In this document: in pieces, positions 1-12,800 of the stretch | How the letters are laid out: every line of letters begins with the position of its first letter | How positions within the stretch are numbered: the first letter of the stretch is position 1 | Assembly (NCBI RefSeq): GCF_014633365.1 | Contig: NC_068341.1 | Span: 44,658,044-44,722,043 of the forward strand | DNA: 64,000 nt | Source of the DNA: Diospyros lotus | Lineage: Eukaryota; Streptophyta; Magnoliopsida; Ericales; Ebenaceae | Direction: 5' to 3' | Program-made: the position numbers and the translations under genes | Notes under the pieces: generated by a model | Seen by the model: only the letters and a program-made list of their open reading frames with translations | Databases searched by the model: none | Told to the model about the DNA's origin: nothing

Positions 1-2035
1 CCGCCTTATTTTCATGTGGCGTTCATTTTAGCCTTTTTGATGATTTGAATTTGATGCAGTCATTTTTGTTCTAGGTTTGATATATTTGTCCTTTCATATA
101 TTCTGTTGCATTTAGGAAGCACTTGGATATTGGAAATGGGTACTTGGAATTTGTGATTTGTGAACTCATACATGAGATGGGCTAATGCTTGAAATCTTTA
201 TGGATGCTTGTTTTGCATTTGCATAAGTGTGGTGTTTGTCTAAATACTTGTATACATTCCTGGTGAATCGGCTCCCTTACAATGTGCTGGCAAATAATTC
301 TCACACATTTTACATAAAATTGGATAATCCTACCATAGGGTAAAGGAAAATCAAGTATAAGGAGACATCTAGGCAGTCTGGTCTTCTAACACATGGAAGT
401 AAAGGGTTTTAGTCCAATTTGATAACTGGAGCCTTCTTATATCTACTTCGTATTTGGTAATCCAGCTTGAAGTTATAACAGCTGCTTTCTATGTTGCCGC
501 CCTGTCTTTTTTGTTGATTGGATGGTACTCTGTCTTCTGTTTTACTGAGCATGCTCAGCTCTAATATCATACAGCTCTGTCAATGCAAGGAAAATGCGTG
601 ACCTGTCTTCAAGAAATTCTTGTGTTTGCTATTGTAGATGTTGGAGCAAACCCATTGAGCTTGTAAATGTTTGAACTTTTTTTTATCATTATCATACTGA
701 AGGGGCATACCCACATTGTTAGTTGAGCACTGGTAGAAGTTCTGGTCCAATATTGTAAATTGAATACATGTATTTTAAGTATTTGCTTTCATTCATATTG
801 AGCATACTAGCATGTAGAGGTAAATTTTCATTCCTATTTTGGATGGTTAATGCAATGAGCCCTATAAGGTAGGTGAGCCCTACAGGATTCAGTGGTAGGC
901 ATTTCCAAATATTAGTTGGGAGAGAGTCAAAGAAACCATGAGAGACAGCTAAGAGAGAATGTCTCTTGAACCTTATGAGGATTTGGAGAGACCAAGGATG
1001 CACTCCCGTAACTTTCCTGCCTCCCCGGGGATAAGTGTTTATGGGTAACCAGACCTAAAGGATGGGCTCATCTCATGTTGATGTGAAAACTTGGGATGCG
1101 TGCTCATTGATCAGTTAATTAAAGGCATGGGTACCCTGGCAAGGGAGGGGGCTAGCGCTATCAAAATCTCTAACCTGCATCACTCTTAAGTGGCTGACAG
1201 TCGGCAAGACTCTTGAGGTTCCAGGTTAGGTTCCTCAATCTTACCTCCATTATAGGGGCTTTAGCTAGGTAATCTTCTGACAAGCTGCAATTTTTTAAGT
1301 TATTGTGCTTGGAGGGCAAGGCCTTGAGTGAAGCATCAGTGGACTTGCAGCTATTTTTTGGTGATGGAGAATGTGCCCTGATGGAGATTCCTCATCTGAG
1401 CGAAAGGACCCATAAACGCATCTTCGTTGAGTGGGTGAGGTGAAGTCTGGATCCTTGGCTCAAAGGTAGGACATGTGCATTACATCTGGACCAGTCCAAT
1501 TCTTAGGAGGAGAGGCTTGTGGAGGTTATTGATGGGTTTACTTGCCACATAACAAGTTGGAGCCATTTAGGATAGGAGTCCTGAAGCTAGAGGAGCATGC
1601 TTGTTGGAGAACTTAGCTTGTGACATGGAAGGCTGGATTGAGCCATGTTGAGGATTGAAGTGAACATACCTAGACTCTTGTCTTTTTGTTGTTTAGTTTC
1701 TAATTGGTTTATTTTCCATGCTAATAGCAGTCTGAGAAACAAAGAAAAAGTTTTACTGGTTGCTTTTGTGTACAATGTTTCCTGAATCCTGATAGGTAAA
1801 ATAACATTTCCCACGATAGAACATGACAGTGGTGAACAAGATGTGAGTTTCTTAATTTTGCTAGAACTAAGTAGTCCATACTCCAAAGAACCTTTGGTAG
1901 GCATTCGGTTATCCATTAGTACTGTTGATAAATCTGAGAGGATGCTTTAAAGCTTTGGTTTGATGTTTTTATAAAGAGTAATAACATGATTGCCTTAAAT
2001 GTGGTATTTTATTTATTTTTACTTTTGGGGTGTTC

Positions 2036-2041
2036 TTTTTT

Positions 2042-2072
<31 letters not shown>

Positions 2073-2076
2073 GGGG
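2036..2076. repeat. Composite poly(T)-poly(G) tract
   Basis: About 16 T are followed directly by about 25 G. The same T-run/G-run junction recurs at 24558-24600, and as C-run/A-run at 36865-36888. The exact length may be unreliable in the assembly. Confidence 0.8.
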
Positions 2077-2249
2077 TGCCTTTAGTGCTAAGGAATATGT
2101 CAGTATCCTCTGTTTTTCATGTGGGATAGAATATCATTTTATAGATTCACCTATTTGGCTCTGTTTTTGGTTGAGGATGGAATATCGTTGTATAGATTCT
2201 TGTTTGTGAATGGTCAGATGATAATAATGTTGTATGCCTCATGCTGAGT

Positions 2250-2296
2250 ACAACAACAACAACAATTCCAAGCCGTAATCCCGCCTGGGATAAGGC
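2250..2296 (-). repeat. (TTG)n-tailed SINE/LINE 3' end fragment
   Basis: A (CAA)n run is followed by CCAAGCC-like and GGGATAAGGC sequence. Read on the minus strand this is the GGATAAGGC...TTGTTGTTG tail shared by many plant LINEs and SINEs. Related tails occur at 23012-23080 and 58747-58800. Only the tail is visible. Confidence 0.5.
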
Positions 2297-2386
2297 AAAG
2301 TTGTTAAATTTTGTATTTACTTTGACAACTGCTTAGCTTTGACATTAATTTCTGTAATCTGTTGGTTATGTTATGCTCTCACAAAG

Positions 2387-2931
2387 TGAGCCTATTTATG
2401 ATTTCATCAATGGCTCTGCCAACCAGGTAGGGGTATCATTCTTCAAAACTCAAATGAAAAGGTCAGACAGCTTATTATTTCCATTGGGATATCCTTGAGA
2501 CTATGCAATTAACTATATCAATACTTCTGTAGAATGAGCTTGACTATGGGATAGAAGATGCACCTATGTCCCCCAGGCTGCCATTCCAGCACCAACTTCC
2601 TCAAACAGCAATGCATTCGACAAACACTGGCTTCTCAGTTTCTTCTAGCTCATTTGGTCAATTAACTGCTGGACAGGGGCTTCGGGGGCATTCAGATCAT
2701 CAACCCAAGAACTCTGTTTTCTCTAATGCTCTTTCAAGTCCAGTGCGTCGCGGCCTTCAGCAGTATCACATGCCACCAACTGGTTTCAGTTCAAGCAACA
2801 TTATGCCATCTGGAAACGTAGTTCAAAGTCATGAAAGTATTTACCCTCCTCATCAAGTGACCAGTGTCCCCGGCTCTACTGATTCCATGGACATTCATAC
2901 GGACAGCCCTGGACGGGAAACTTCTTACTGA
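2387..2931 (+). CDS. C-terminal exons of an unrecognised plant protein (partial)
   Basis: The last two coding exons of a gene that begins upstream of the window. The penultimate exon (about 2387-2426, frame EPIYDFINGSANQ) ends at a GT donor. The last exon (2533-2931) starts after the acceptor TTCTGTAG, and its frame NELDYGIEDAPMSPRLPF stays open to TGA at 2929-2931. The tail is rich in Ser, Pro, Gln and His, looks disordered, has no transmembrane segment or known catalytic motif, and ends DSMDIHTDSPGRETSY. The serine-rich tail looks like a regulatory or nuclear protein, but I do not recognise the family and assign no function. A 3' UTR of a few hundred bases probably follows. The last exon is well supported by frame and splice site; the penultimate one is less certain. 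Confidence 0.65.
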
Positions 2932-3399
2932 AGTCTTTGCCGGCCTCACCTCCTAAAGTTAAAAAGACACCGAAAGACAGCGTCTCCCTACAAAATATGT
3001 ATGCTGGGGCCATGCTTCTTGTTCAGCCATGGAAGATGAAAGTGTGAGGAGCAATGAATAATTCTTTCTCCTTTTACTCATCAATTCGCAAGCAATGTTA
3101 GGGTTCTCATTGAAGACATGATATATTAGGGGGCATGTTTTTGTTTTCTTGGGCTTATAGTTGTTAGCCTTTAGTTTGCCATGACTTCTGGGTGTGTCCT
3201 GGTTCTGGTTCTGGTTCTGGTTATCCTACCATAAGCTCTTCTCTATTGCTTACATATTTCTTGGTTCTCTTTGGTGATAGTTCATATATTTATGTATATA
3301 TTCATGCATATATTTAAGGACCTTACTCCCCCTTCTTGAAATCTATGGTTCCAAATCTATTGGGGGATCAGCTTCTGCAGACTGGATAATGGGTCTCTG

Positions 3400-3402
<3 letters not shown>

Positions 3403-3450
<48 letters not shown>
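3403..3450. repeat. (CT)24 microsatellite
   Basis: An uninterrupted CT dinucleotide run between the end of the first gene and the kinase gene; likely length-polymorphic. Confidence 0.95.
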
Positions 3451-3453
<3 letters not shown>

Positions 3454-3820
3454 GAACATCATAATATAATGTTGCAATCTGCTCAGCCCTGCTCGCTGCT
3501 AAGCTTTGCTGTTAACATAACATTTATGTTAAGGCCCCATAAAACATTAAGGCCCTGTCTGGCTATGGTTTTTCTGTAAATTTATGGAGCCAACTACAAT
3601 AGCTTAATAATTATAACACCTGTCTTATACCTACGCTGCCGCTGCCAAGCAATGGCCAAGGAAAATGTTACCTTCTTTTCTATGATCTATCTGCTAAAGT
3701 TTTTGGATTTTTTAAATGTAAAATAAATATAAGAGAGTTATCTGGTAAGCTTGTATAAGCGTGTGTCTCTCTCTAAACTTAAAAAGAGATATAAAACAAA
3801 CAGTCCCTAAGCTGTTGAGA

Positions 3821-4123
3821 ATGGATTCCTTGTTCCAAACTCGTCTTCTTGCTTCGTGGCGGAGAAAGCTAGCCAGAAATTCCAGGATTATTACACTAAT
3901 TGGCCGGCCAAAAGCAGAGCAGCGACAACCATATGTTTTCCTATTTTTTCTCATGCATATTCCAGATCGTTTTGATCGAAACGCTCAAACAATCAATGCT
4001 GTCAATACCATTTCACTAGCATATAGGCATCTCGACCAGCCGTTATCTGAACTCAGAATGCGATGGGGTGTGTTCAGGCCAAAGGGGCAATGCACACGCC
4101 GCCTCGCCGGGCTGAGAAGTTGA
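3821..4123 (+). other. Upstream ORF overlapping the kinase start
   Basis: An ATG-initiated frame at 3821 stays open to the TGA at 4121-4123. It also contains a second ATG at 4058, five bases before the kinase ATG at 4063 and in a different frame. If this sequence lies in the 5' leader, ribosomes meet these ATGs first. The predicted peptide is not recognisable, so any role would be regulatory. A 5' UTR intron could remove part of it. Confidence 0.4.
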
Positions 4124-6942
4124 AACTACAAAATGGGTATGTGAAAGATGGTGACGTTGCTCAAAAACAGGATCCTTTTGATGGCGGTGTTAATAGAGTT
4201 CTCGGTGGGAGAGGAGGGAGGAGGATCAGCAGAGAAGACGAGAGTGATGAAGTTAATATTTCACGAAGGATTACAGTGAAGAAGAATGGTGCAGATGAGG
4301 TTTTTGATGGATGGCCAAAGTGGCTTGTAGATAACATCCCGAGAGATGTGTTAGCTGGCTTGGTCCCAAAGCTTATTGATTCATATGATAAGTTAGCTAA
4401 GGTGAGTGTGATACCATACGTTTTTTTTTTTCCTTGCTTCTAATATTAGCAAATTGAGTCTGAACCGGCTATGATGATAGCTAAGTGTTCGAGGAATCTA
4501 TTTCTGTGACTGGTTTGGTGCTTTGCAGGTGGGCCATGGAACATATAGCAATGTGTATAAGGCTAGGGACAGGGAAACTGGAAAGATTTTTGCTTTAAAG
4601 AAGGTCCGATTGGATACCTCTAAGCCAGAAAGTGTGAAGTTCATGGCAAGAGAGATCATAATATTAAAGCACCTAGACCATCCAAACATCATTAAGCTTG
4701 AAGGTCTAGCCATGTCAAGAATGCAATACAGTCTCTACTTGGTCTTTGATTTCATGCCATCAGACTTGGCGAAAATTATTTCCAGTCGAGAGGGCAAGCT
4801 TGCAGAGTCACAGGTTCAAATCGAACTCTCTTTTAGGCTGTGAAGTGAATCAAGTATGGTCTCTAGTAAATAATTATATGCCATTGGCCTTTTTGACTAC
4901 ACACGAGGAGATTGTGACTGGGAAAAAGTAATTTGAGTCAACTTGTTTTTAATCATGTCTACAAATGGAGAAGTCCCAGAAAACTGAATTCAGGTGATTG
5001 GCGCTTTCTGTTGAAGGCTTCAGAAAAAGAATTGCTTGTTTTCCATTACTGAACTAGTTCAAAGAAATTGGGAATACTTTAACTTGGAAGATCTTTGTCT
5101 CAATTTATTATTTCTTAACTTAGATACAATTTCACTAAAGGGCTTTCCTAGTTTGTGGCTGGCTCAAGGGAGGTGCTTTTGAAAGAGGTTGTTTCCAGCA
5201 CTTGAACCCATATCATTAGATAAAATTTCACTATGCATTCTAAATCAGAAGTAGGGTAGGGATTTGTGATGTTGCAGTTCCTAAAGCTGTATCAAATAAA
5301 TGAGAACGCTTTTACTTGATGCAGGTTAGATGCTACATGCAGCAACTACTTTCAGGTCTCCAGCATTGCCATGAGAAGGGAATTTTACATAGGGACATCA
5401 AAGGATCCAATGTATTAATAGACAAAAGTGGAATGCTAAAAATTGGCGATTTTGGGCTGTCTAATTATTTCCAACCTAGACAAAAACGCCCTCTTACAAG
5501 CCGAGTTGTGACACTCTGGTATAGGGCTCCAGAACTAATTTTAGGATCCACAGATTATGGAGTTGGGATTGATCTTTGGAGTGCAGGATGCCTATTGGCA
5601 GAGATGTTTCTAGGAAGGCCAATCATGCCTGGTAGGACAGAGGTAAAACTTCTCTGCCAATTAATACCTAGGAGCGGGAGGGGTGTGGAAATATCCCGAG
5701 ACACCCTGGAAAAGAAGCCCATGTTGTTTCATTTTCAAAAGTATTTTAAGCTAGCAATGTCCTCATGGGTTCTTTCTTAAATCACTTACAAGTAGTGAGT
5801 GCCTAAAGAGCTCCAAGAAATATTTTATTTTTCTGGATTCAGAAATTTCCTTTAAGGTGCTTCATAAAATATCTTGCAATAATCCACTCTAAGCTTATTA
5901 AGCTTTTTGAATACCTAGGTTGAGCAACTTCACAGGATTTACAAGCTCTGTGGTTCACCATCTGAGGATTATTGGAAAAGAATGAAACTACGCACAACCT
6001 TTCAACCACCACAACGCTATAATCCTAGTTTTCAAGAAGTTTTTGCAGGCTTACCCACCTCTTCTTTTGGTCTATTGACCACACTGCTGTCTCTGGACCC
6101 AGCATATCGAGGAACTGCTGCTTCTGCTCTCCAGAATGAAGTTAGTTCAAATTCCCAATTTGTACTGCTCATTAGTTCCATGTTCTGCACTTGGGAAGTG
6201 TTGAAAGACTATAACATTGAAGTATTTGTTTGTTACCTGAGATGATAATTCAGACTTGCTGGAGATCCATATAGTGTCTCTGATCTTTTGAAACAAGTAT
6301 TGGATAATTCATAAAGCAGTTACTGGAGAAAAAAAGAAATGGTGCCTGCAATGGTTTTAAGAACCAGTTAAACTATAGTGGCGTGCGTAGAATTTAAAAA
6401 AACAAAAGATATATATCATAGAAGAGACCTTTTAGATGCAGTTATGTGAGCAAAACTGTTATCTATGCTGATATTGCCTGTTTTTCCCAAACATGGATAC
6501 TCTTAATTGACTGATTTTCATATTTAGTGAGCGAAGTACTAAAAAAGATAGATACATCTTCCATGGCATAGCTGTTATCAATGGAATGTCTTCTAATTGA
6601 AACCAACATAAGAGGAATGTAATTCATCTCTTGTTTGTTTATTCAGAGTGTTTTCTTCTAATCTTATCAGGTCTGTCAAAGGAATGTAATTACAAACTGT
6701 CCTCTGCCTTTGGCTAGTAGAAATTTGTAAAGGGTATAAGTAATGGCTTACCTGTTTGCTATATTTATCCCAAATTATATAGATTTCACTTGAAGTTTGG
6801 TTATCTAGGAGTTGAATCTTAAACTGCTTTAGGATTTAATGTTCCCTTGTTTTCAATAAATTTTAAGTACTTTTTTTTTTTTTTTCATTTTACAGTTCTT
6901 TGGTGAGGAGGATGAACTAATTCAGACCAAGGATCAGAACAT

Positions 6943-6979
<37 letters not shown>

Positions 6980-8831
6980 ATTACTTTCATCCATTAATTT
7001 TGTTTAGGATGTACTCAATTCTACTAGGAACGTAACCCCTCGAATGGAACAAAATGTGGAGCATCACTCTGTTAAAAATACATGTCAATCTTGAAAAATG
7101 CAGTGATACATAACTATTCTTCTCTGTTCCCATTTTTCTCGTATCAAGAATAGTACACTACAATTAGCAATAGCAAAGAGCAAAGCTTCTACCCCTTCCA
7201 AGTTGTTACCTTGATATTCTTTTTAGCTTAAATGGCAGCAAGAAGTAATCCACTGATATGACTGCCCCAACTTTTTGGAGATGCATCTCTTATCCTATGT
7301 TTGGATCTTGTGTTTGTGGAAAAGGAAGGGAAAGAAAGGGATACATAAGAAAATTAATAAAATCAAGACTCGTTTCAAATGGAACCATTAGATACAAAGA
7401 TGTCGTAGTAGGAAAGTATGTAAATTTATTCTATTGCCGCAGTGAATATGAACAAAATTAGTCTATAAAGCACACCAAGTATCTGTTTCCAAGCAACATT
7501 TAGATGCCTTGTGTGAATATTTCTTGCACTTCTCCTGTTCTATAGGAATAGGGCTCCCAAAACAAAGCAACAGCATGGGAGAGTTGACGAAGGCAATGAA
7601 AGAAAGAATTCACTTACCAGAACAGCCAAAGAAGGCTTTGGATCTCCAAAAAAGGTAAATTGCACTCTGTATTTAGTCAGCAAAGCTTAATGACAGTTAA
7701 TAATGAAGTACTTTATTTTTCCATATTAATTGGAATTTTCTGGAGTCATCCTTGAGGAAAATGACTTTGAAAGGTGCTGGAAAAGGAATTCACTCATTCA
7801 AATTAGGATGAAATATATCACAGATCAAACATTTATTTTCAGGTTCCTAGATAATGTTTCATTTTGATTTTATATCAGGTTTGCATCAAAGTATTTGTCA
7901 GAAGAGCAAGTAACTCTTTATTTTTTTGGTTGGCTCTATTTTTTCTTTAGTAGATGACACCCAGTGTAAAAGTTATCGGAACATATATCTTGAAATATTG
8001 TTGTTGTTCTTTCTTTAGTGAAACTCAGAAGGACTATTTTGAAGACCATGCATGCAAAGTTGTAGGACGCCCCTTGGAATGTTGAGTTATAGTCTGGTAA
8101 TACACTAGTTTTAAGATAGACCCCCCACATTTTGCTTTTCAAGTTGTTTACATGGCAAAGCTGCATACATATTTTATATATGAATATATATTGTCTCCAT
8201 TGTTCTTTTACTAGGAGATACATCAAGATCAATAAAGAACATTCATTTCTGAATCTGCTTTTAGACACCTTTCACCAACTTATGTTGCTTATTCAAGGGA
8301 ATAGTTGTTCCTTTGGCTTGGCTTACACTTTTTCTTACTTTATAAAATCCCTACCCGTTTATACAACAATACAATATCAAGTCTTAATTCCATTATGCAT
8401 AGATTTAGCTCATTAATCATCTCTATCTATAGTCATATCTTCAAATCTCTATTTGATATATTAATTCTCTTGTATCTTTTGATCAGTCATGTAATGCAGA
8501 GCCAAAATTGCAGAGCCAAGCGATGGGTAGAACTGCAACTAAAACATGCTCTAGTAGAAAACCAAGCAGAACTGATCGGCAGACTCCATCTCCTTTTCCA
8601 TATTCAGATTTCCATTCTAATGGAAACCGGGCTGCAACGACCGAGGCACATCCTAATGCCATGAAGAACATAAAGAACTATCCCCTCTCGCTTGGTGCCA
8701 CAGCATATGACAGCAACCACATCAAGATTGGAGAAAACAAATTGGGTAATGGAAGGTCATTGTCTACCGTTGATTTTCGAACTACTGGTATGGCAAAGAT
8801 ATCAAAACTGTTTGAATTAACAGATAACTAG
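4063..8831 (+). CDS. CDK-like Ser/Thr protein kinase of the plant At1g54610-type family
   Basis: Seven coding exons: 4063-4401, 4529-4813, 5325-5642, 5919-6140, 6896-6942, 7546-7654 and 8487-8831. All phases agree and give 555 codons including the stop. The start MGCVQAK is an N-myristoylation/S-acylation signal, so the kinase probably sits at the plasma membrane. After a WPKWL segment comes the kinase domain: glycine loop GHGTYSNV, ALKKV lysine, PESVKFMARE (the PSTAIRE-helix position of CDKs), HRDIKGSNVLID, DFGLSNYF, TLWYRAPE and DLWSAGC. All catalytic residues are present. The C-terminal tail is Lys/Arg/Ser-rich. Family members normally carry about 15-20 residues with a CDxSxLP motif after the FF that follows exon 4; here FF runs directly into GEEDELIQTKDQ, so that piece seems lost in frame. 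Exon 5 is the least certain: an alternative donor at 6976 also keeps phase but would translate a (TC)n repeat. Substrates are unknown. Confidence 0.88.
6945..6975. repeat. (TC)n microsatellite beside a kinase splice donor
   Basis: A TC run of about 31 bases begins just after the preferred donor of kinase exon 5 (GT at 6943-6944) and ends just before an alternative donor (GT at 6976-6977). Repeat length could therefore influence splice choice. Confidence 0.85.
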
Positions 8832-9848
8832 CTCGGGAAAATGGCACCCAGGCCCCGTTTCACAATCACAAGTTATACACTTCCAGCTTGTCTAGAAGCA
8901 TTACCTTGTCTTGATCTTGCAGGTTTGCTCAAGAAGTGTTCTATGAAAATTTAATCATATTTAGCTCTATACTTGATTGGTGGCCATATTTCTTGTAACT
9001 AACTTTTTCTAATGAGATTAAAGCTTGATATGTTGAAACAGATCATCGACTATCTTCTGTATTAGTATCATTTTCCATATATCATCATTGAATATGCATA
9101 ATATTATGTACAGCATGCTTCAATTCAACAACCATAAGCACACTTGCCATGTTTGATGATTCCAGTTACCTCTTTTCTAACAATAATTGAAGTAGTCTTT
9201 ATCCACTTCTTCATGGATAATTTGAGCTTACCTTCTACCATAATAAATTAATCTGCTCTTCTAGCATTATATATGGTACAGTGCCCAAAATTAATTATTT
9301 ATTTATTGCCCGAAAAAACAAGTGTCTTAAACAAATTGGGCCTTTCCTAGTGGCTGCCACCTATTCATGACCGATAATCACAAAACCTAAAACCCAAGGA
9401 TGAGCTGGGCAACTTGTCCTAAAATGACCTTTAACCGACCCCAATTCAATGTGTTCGGTCACAGCACTTCAGCCAAACAGGACCACGCTAGTCTTGTTTC
9501 ATGAAATGGGTCATCCACTCGCGCGCACACAGCCGAAGATAAGAGTGAGACCAACTTTCTCAATTGAGAGCCACAGAAGGGTGGCAGGTAACACAGAAGG
9601 GTGACAGGTAATAGTTTTGCCATATTGTATAAGCATCCATTTAATTATGCCTGAGCTATTTAAACAGCAGGCAAATTTGATACCATTTGACAAAGTAATA
9701 AACATGCAGCTTCAATGAAGTTGACATAATCAAAATGTACCCACTTCACTATACATAAAAGGTAAAGGCAGATGGAAAACCAAAAACAACAGAGATCAGG
9801 CTGTCGCCTACAAAAAGTAACCAAGAACTGCAATCAAGAATAAGCCTT
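8832..9848. other. Convergent intergenic region between the kinase gene and EME1
   Basis: About 1 kb holding the 3' UTRs of two genes that face each other tail to tail. A 13-base direct repeat (about 9573-9610, ACAGAAGGGTGGCAGGTA and a near copy) is visible. No gene or complete transposon is seen. Confidence 0.5.
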
Positions 9849-12800
9849 TCAAGTCACACAGTGGCTGAAAAAATCTGCACCATCTTCAACGTCATCAGTT
9901 TTTATACTCCCGCACTGTGCCATTAGTATTCTGTACACTCTCTTTGAGCAGATCTCACCTAGTCTTCTGTCCTCACCAAGTAGTCCTTCTACTGTCAAAC
10001 CCTGAAGCAAATATTCTTTCTCGTGCACCTGCCCATCGAAATGGGAGTCAATTTATAACTCAAAATTTCCATTAATGGTCCTTCCATAAGCAAGACGGCA
10101 GGGAAAGAAAGAATAAAAGTTGATTTATGATAAGAAAACGGGATGTACATACTTTACAAAGCAACAGCTGCTTAATTTTACAATTTCAGAAACAAGTAAT
10201 CAAGAAGAAGACTCCTCTAATTTTATAATAGAGAGAAGTTGATTTATCTATGTTGTTACTATTAGCTAACAAGTTCCCTTGATACTTGATGTCAAATTTT
10301 TCTGGAAAATCTTGAAGAACCTAACTATAAAAATAGTTCAAACTCAAGAAAACTAAATATCCAAGTGTCCCACCATACTTGAACCTTCACATACAACATT
10401 CATGCAATTAGAAAGAAGAAAAATGAACTACGGGTTTTACAAATGTCTATACTAGGTAGGCTTTTCCTACTAGTTGCAACCTGTTCATGCATGCATTACT
10501 AAATTGTCATCAGCATCAGATAAATCCTACAGATCCATCAGGATGAAATCCAAAAAAAACCAAGGAAAATAAATTATTTTTTCCAAACAGCTAAACATCA
10601 AGAATCAACAACAGGTCCCTAGCTTCCTCAAAATTTGGGAAGATCAACAAAAATACATTTTACTTAATCCCAAGTCCTTCACAGCTTGCTAAAGATTGAA
10701 TTTCAGCAAAATAGCCCATTAAGTTTCTTCAATCATTGAATGGGCTATCCAAGAGAAGCGATGAAAGTTAAACCAAGTCAACAGGAAGGGGCACATGCTA
10801 AAGAGAGTGTAACACAAACATTCAAAGAGAAATTTCAATTTTCTATATTACCCACCGATTTATTTGGATCCAGGTAAACATTCAGAAGAGATTTCATTGT
10901 GGGATATTTCTTCCAGATAGCAATTGCAAATCGTGGTTGTACCTTTGGGATAGCAACCAATGCTTTTAACCTGAAGAAAAAGAAAAAGGAAAAGGTAGTC
11001 ATAAGCACATAAATGAACTTCCAAACAGTTATCAAATCAAGGCATGGAAATTGACGTTTTGCATTTGATATGGTTTTGGTGAAAAAAAATAATTGTATTT
11101 TAATGATGAAATTATTTTGTTAATGGTTATTAACTTGGTACTCTAAATTACTTTTATATGTTCTATTAAGCACCAAAATGAAAATCAATTTCATCATGCA
11201 ATCCATGCAAAAAATCTTGTAATCAATTTTTTATGGCATTTGGAATATTATGTTTTATTTGATTAAAATGTGCAAAAATTTATTTAAAAGATTTTTACCG
11301 TTGCTACAGTGAATATTGATCGGACCATTGTGAACAGTAACGGGATGCCTATAAATACCATTCAAGGATGCTCTTAAGACAACCAAGAAACAAGAATAAA
11401 TTCATTTGAACTAATATTTGGATTTTTACTTCTCCATTATATTTGTGCTTTTATTTTTCTCTCAAAAGATTTTGATTATCATTTTTGTTCAAGCCTTGTG
11501 TTTATTATTAAAAGATTTTATAACTAAGAGATTTATCTCTTAAACTCTCTTTTCTATATATTTCTTGTATTTCCTACCTTGTGAGCTAGAGGGCCTACTG
11601 GGTGTTGGTAGGAGGTTGTAATTCCTAGCAGTTTAAGCTAGAGGACCTACTTGTGTATAAGTAGGAGGTTTGTATTTCCTAGCGGTTTATGCTAGAGGGC
11701 CTATTGGGTTTGGTAGGAGGTTTAGTGGATTGATTTAAAAATCCATAGTGAAGAGCTAAGGTAATGGATTAGGCTTGATTTATCCGAACCACTACATATT
11801 GTTGTGTCCCTCTTGCATTTATTTTGATTACATTTCATTGTTTTCATATTTATCTTTCAAAACCTCCCAAAAAGTTTTAAATTTCTCAAACACCTAATTC
11901 ACTCCCCTCTTGGATTGTAGTGCCATTGCTATACAATTATAACAATTGGTATCAAAACCTAACTCCTTGTTTTAAGATCTAACAACCTAAGGAGAGATCC
12001 ATGACATTTATGAAGGTTGCCATGTACAAGGAAGGTTACCCTATTGACATGACACATTATTTTGATGGCTCATGTCATGATTTTTGGAGAAAAATAATTT
12101 GTGTTTTCATGACATCCATTGTAACATCCCGTTCGAGCGATAGGAAAGACCGAAACAACTTATCCTGATGGGCCTACGCGAACTTCCCAGGGGGGTCACC
12201 CATCCCTGGATTACCCCAGGTCAAGCACGCTTAACTTGGGAGTTCTTTGCCAACATTCAGCCCAAAAGATATCCAATTGGTGTTGTTTCCTTTCTTACAC
12301 TATCCTCGATATATACTAATTTCTCTGGGCTCTCGGGGTATTACATCCATTGATTGTTATTTGTGGAATATTATGAAAAATGGTTTTGTTTCAAAACCAA
12401 AGTTGGAATGGGATGATCATGACAAAAAGAATTTCTCTTTAAATATTAGAGCTATGCATATTTTACAACATGCCTTAAGTGATAATATTTATGTTAAAGT
12501 TTCTAAGTGCTCTAATGCTAAAGATATATTGAATACTCTTGATTCAATTTATCTTACTAACCAATCTTGTGAGCTTGTTGATAAAAATTTACAAGTTGGA
12601 AATCTTTTGAAACATCAAAGAGAGGAGAAACAAACTCCCATGCCTCTAGTGAAGAAAGTTCATCATCAAATATGTACTTCATAGCCAAGGAAGAAGAGGA
12701 GATAACCTCTACTTCTACTTATGTTATTGATGAATGTGATGATATTGAGAATGATTTTTCAAAAGAAGAGCTATTAAATACTTTTAATAATTTATATGTC

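Larger units (their letters stand above)
1..2386. other. Intronic or upstream sequence of the first gene, no exon recognised
   Basis: I see no convincing coding exon here. The stretch is T-rich on the plus strand, as expected of introns of the plus-strand gene whose last two exons follow. It contains a poly(T)-poly(G) tract (about 2036-2076) and a (CAA)n-headed repeat tail (2250-2296), both listed separately. The open frames at 719-1003 and 1587-1916 on the minus strand have no recognisable content. Confidence 0.5.

Noticed and set aside
12178..12246. A 5S rRNA gene on the minus strand
   Set aside because: Only part of the 5S sequence is present, with several changes, and it sits inside LTR-like ends with a 5-bp target duplication; this is a Cassandra LTR, not a 5S locus.
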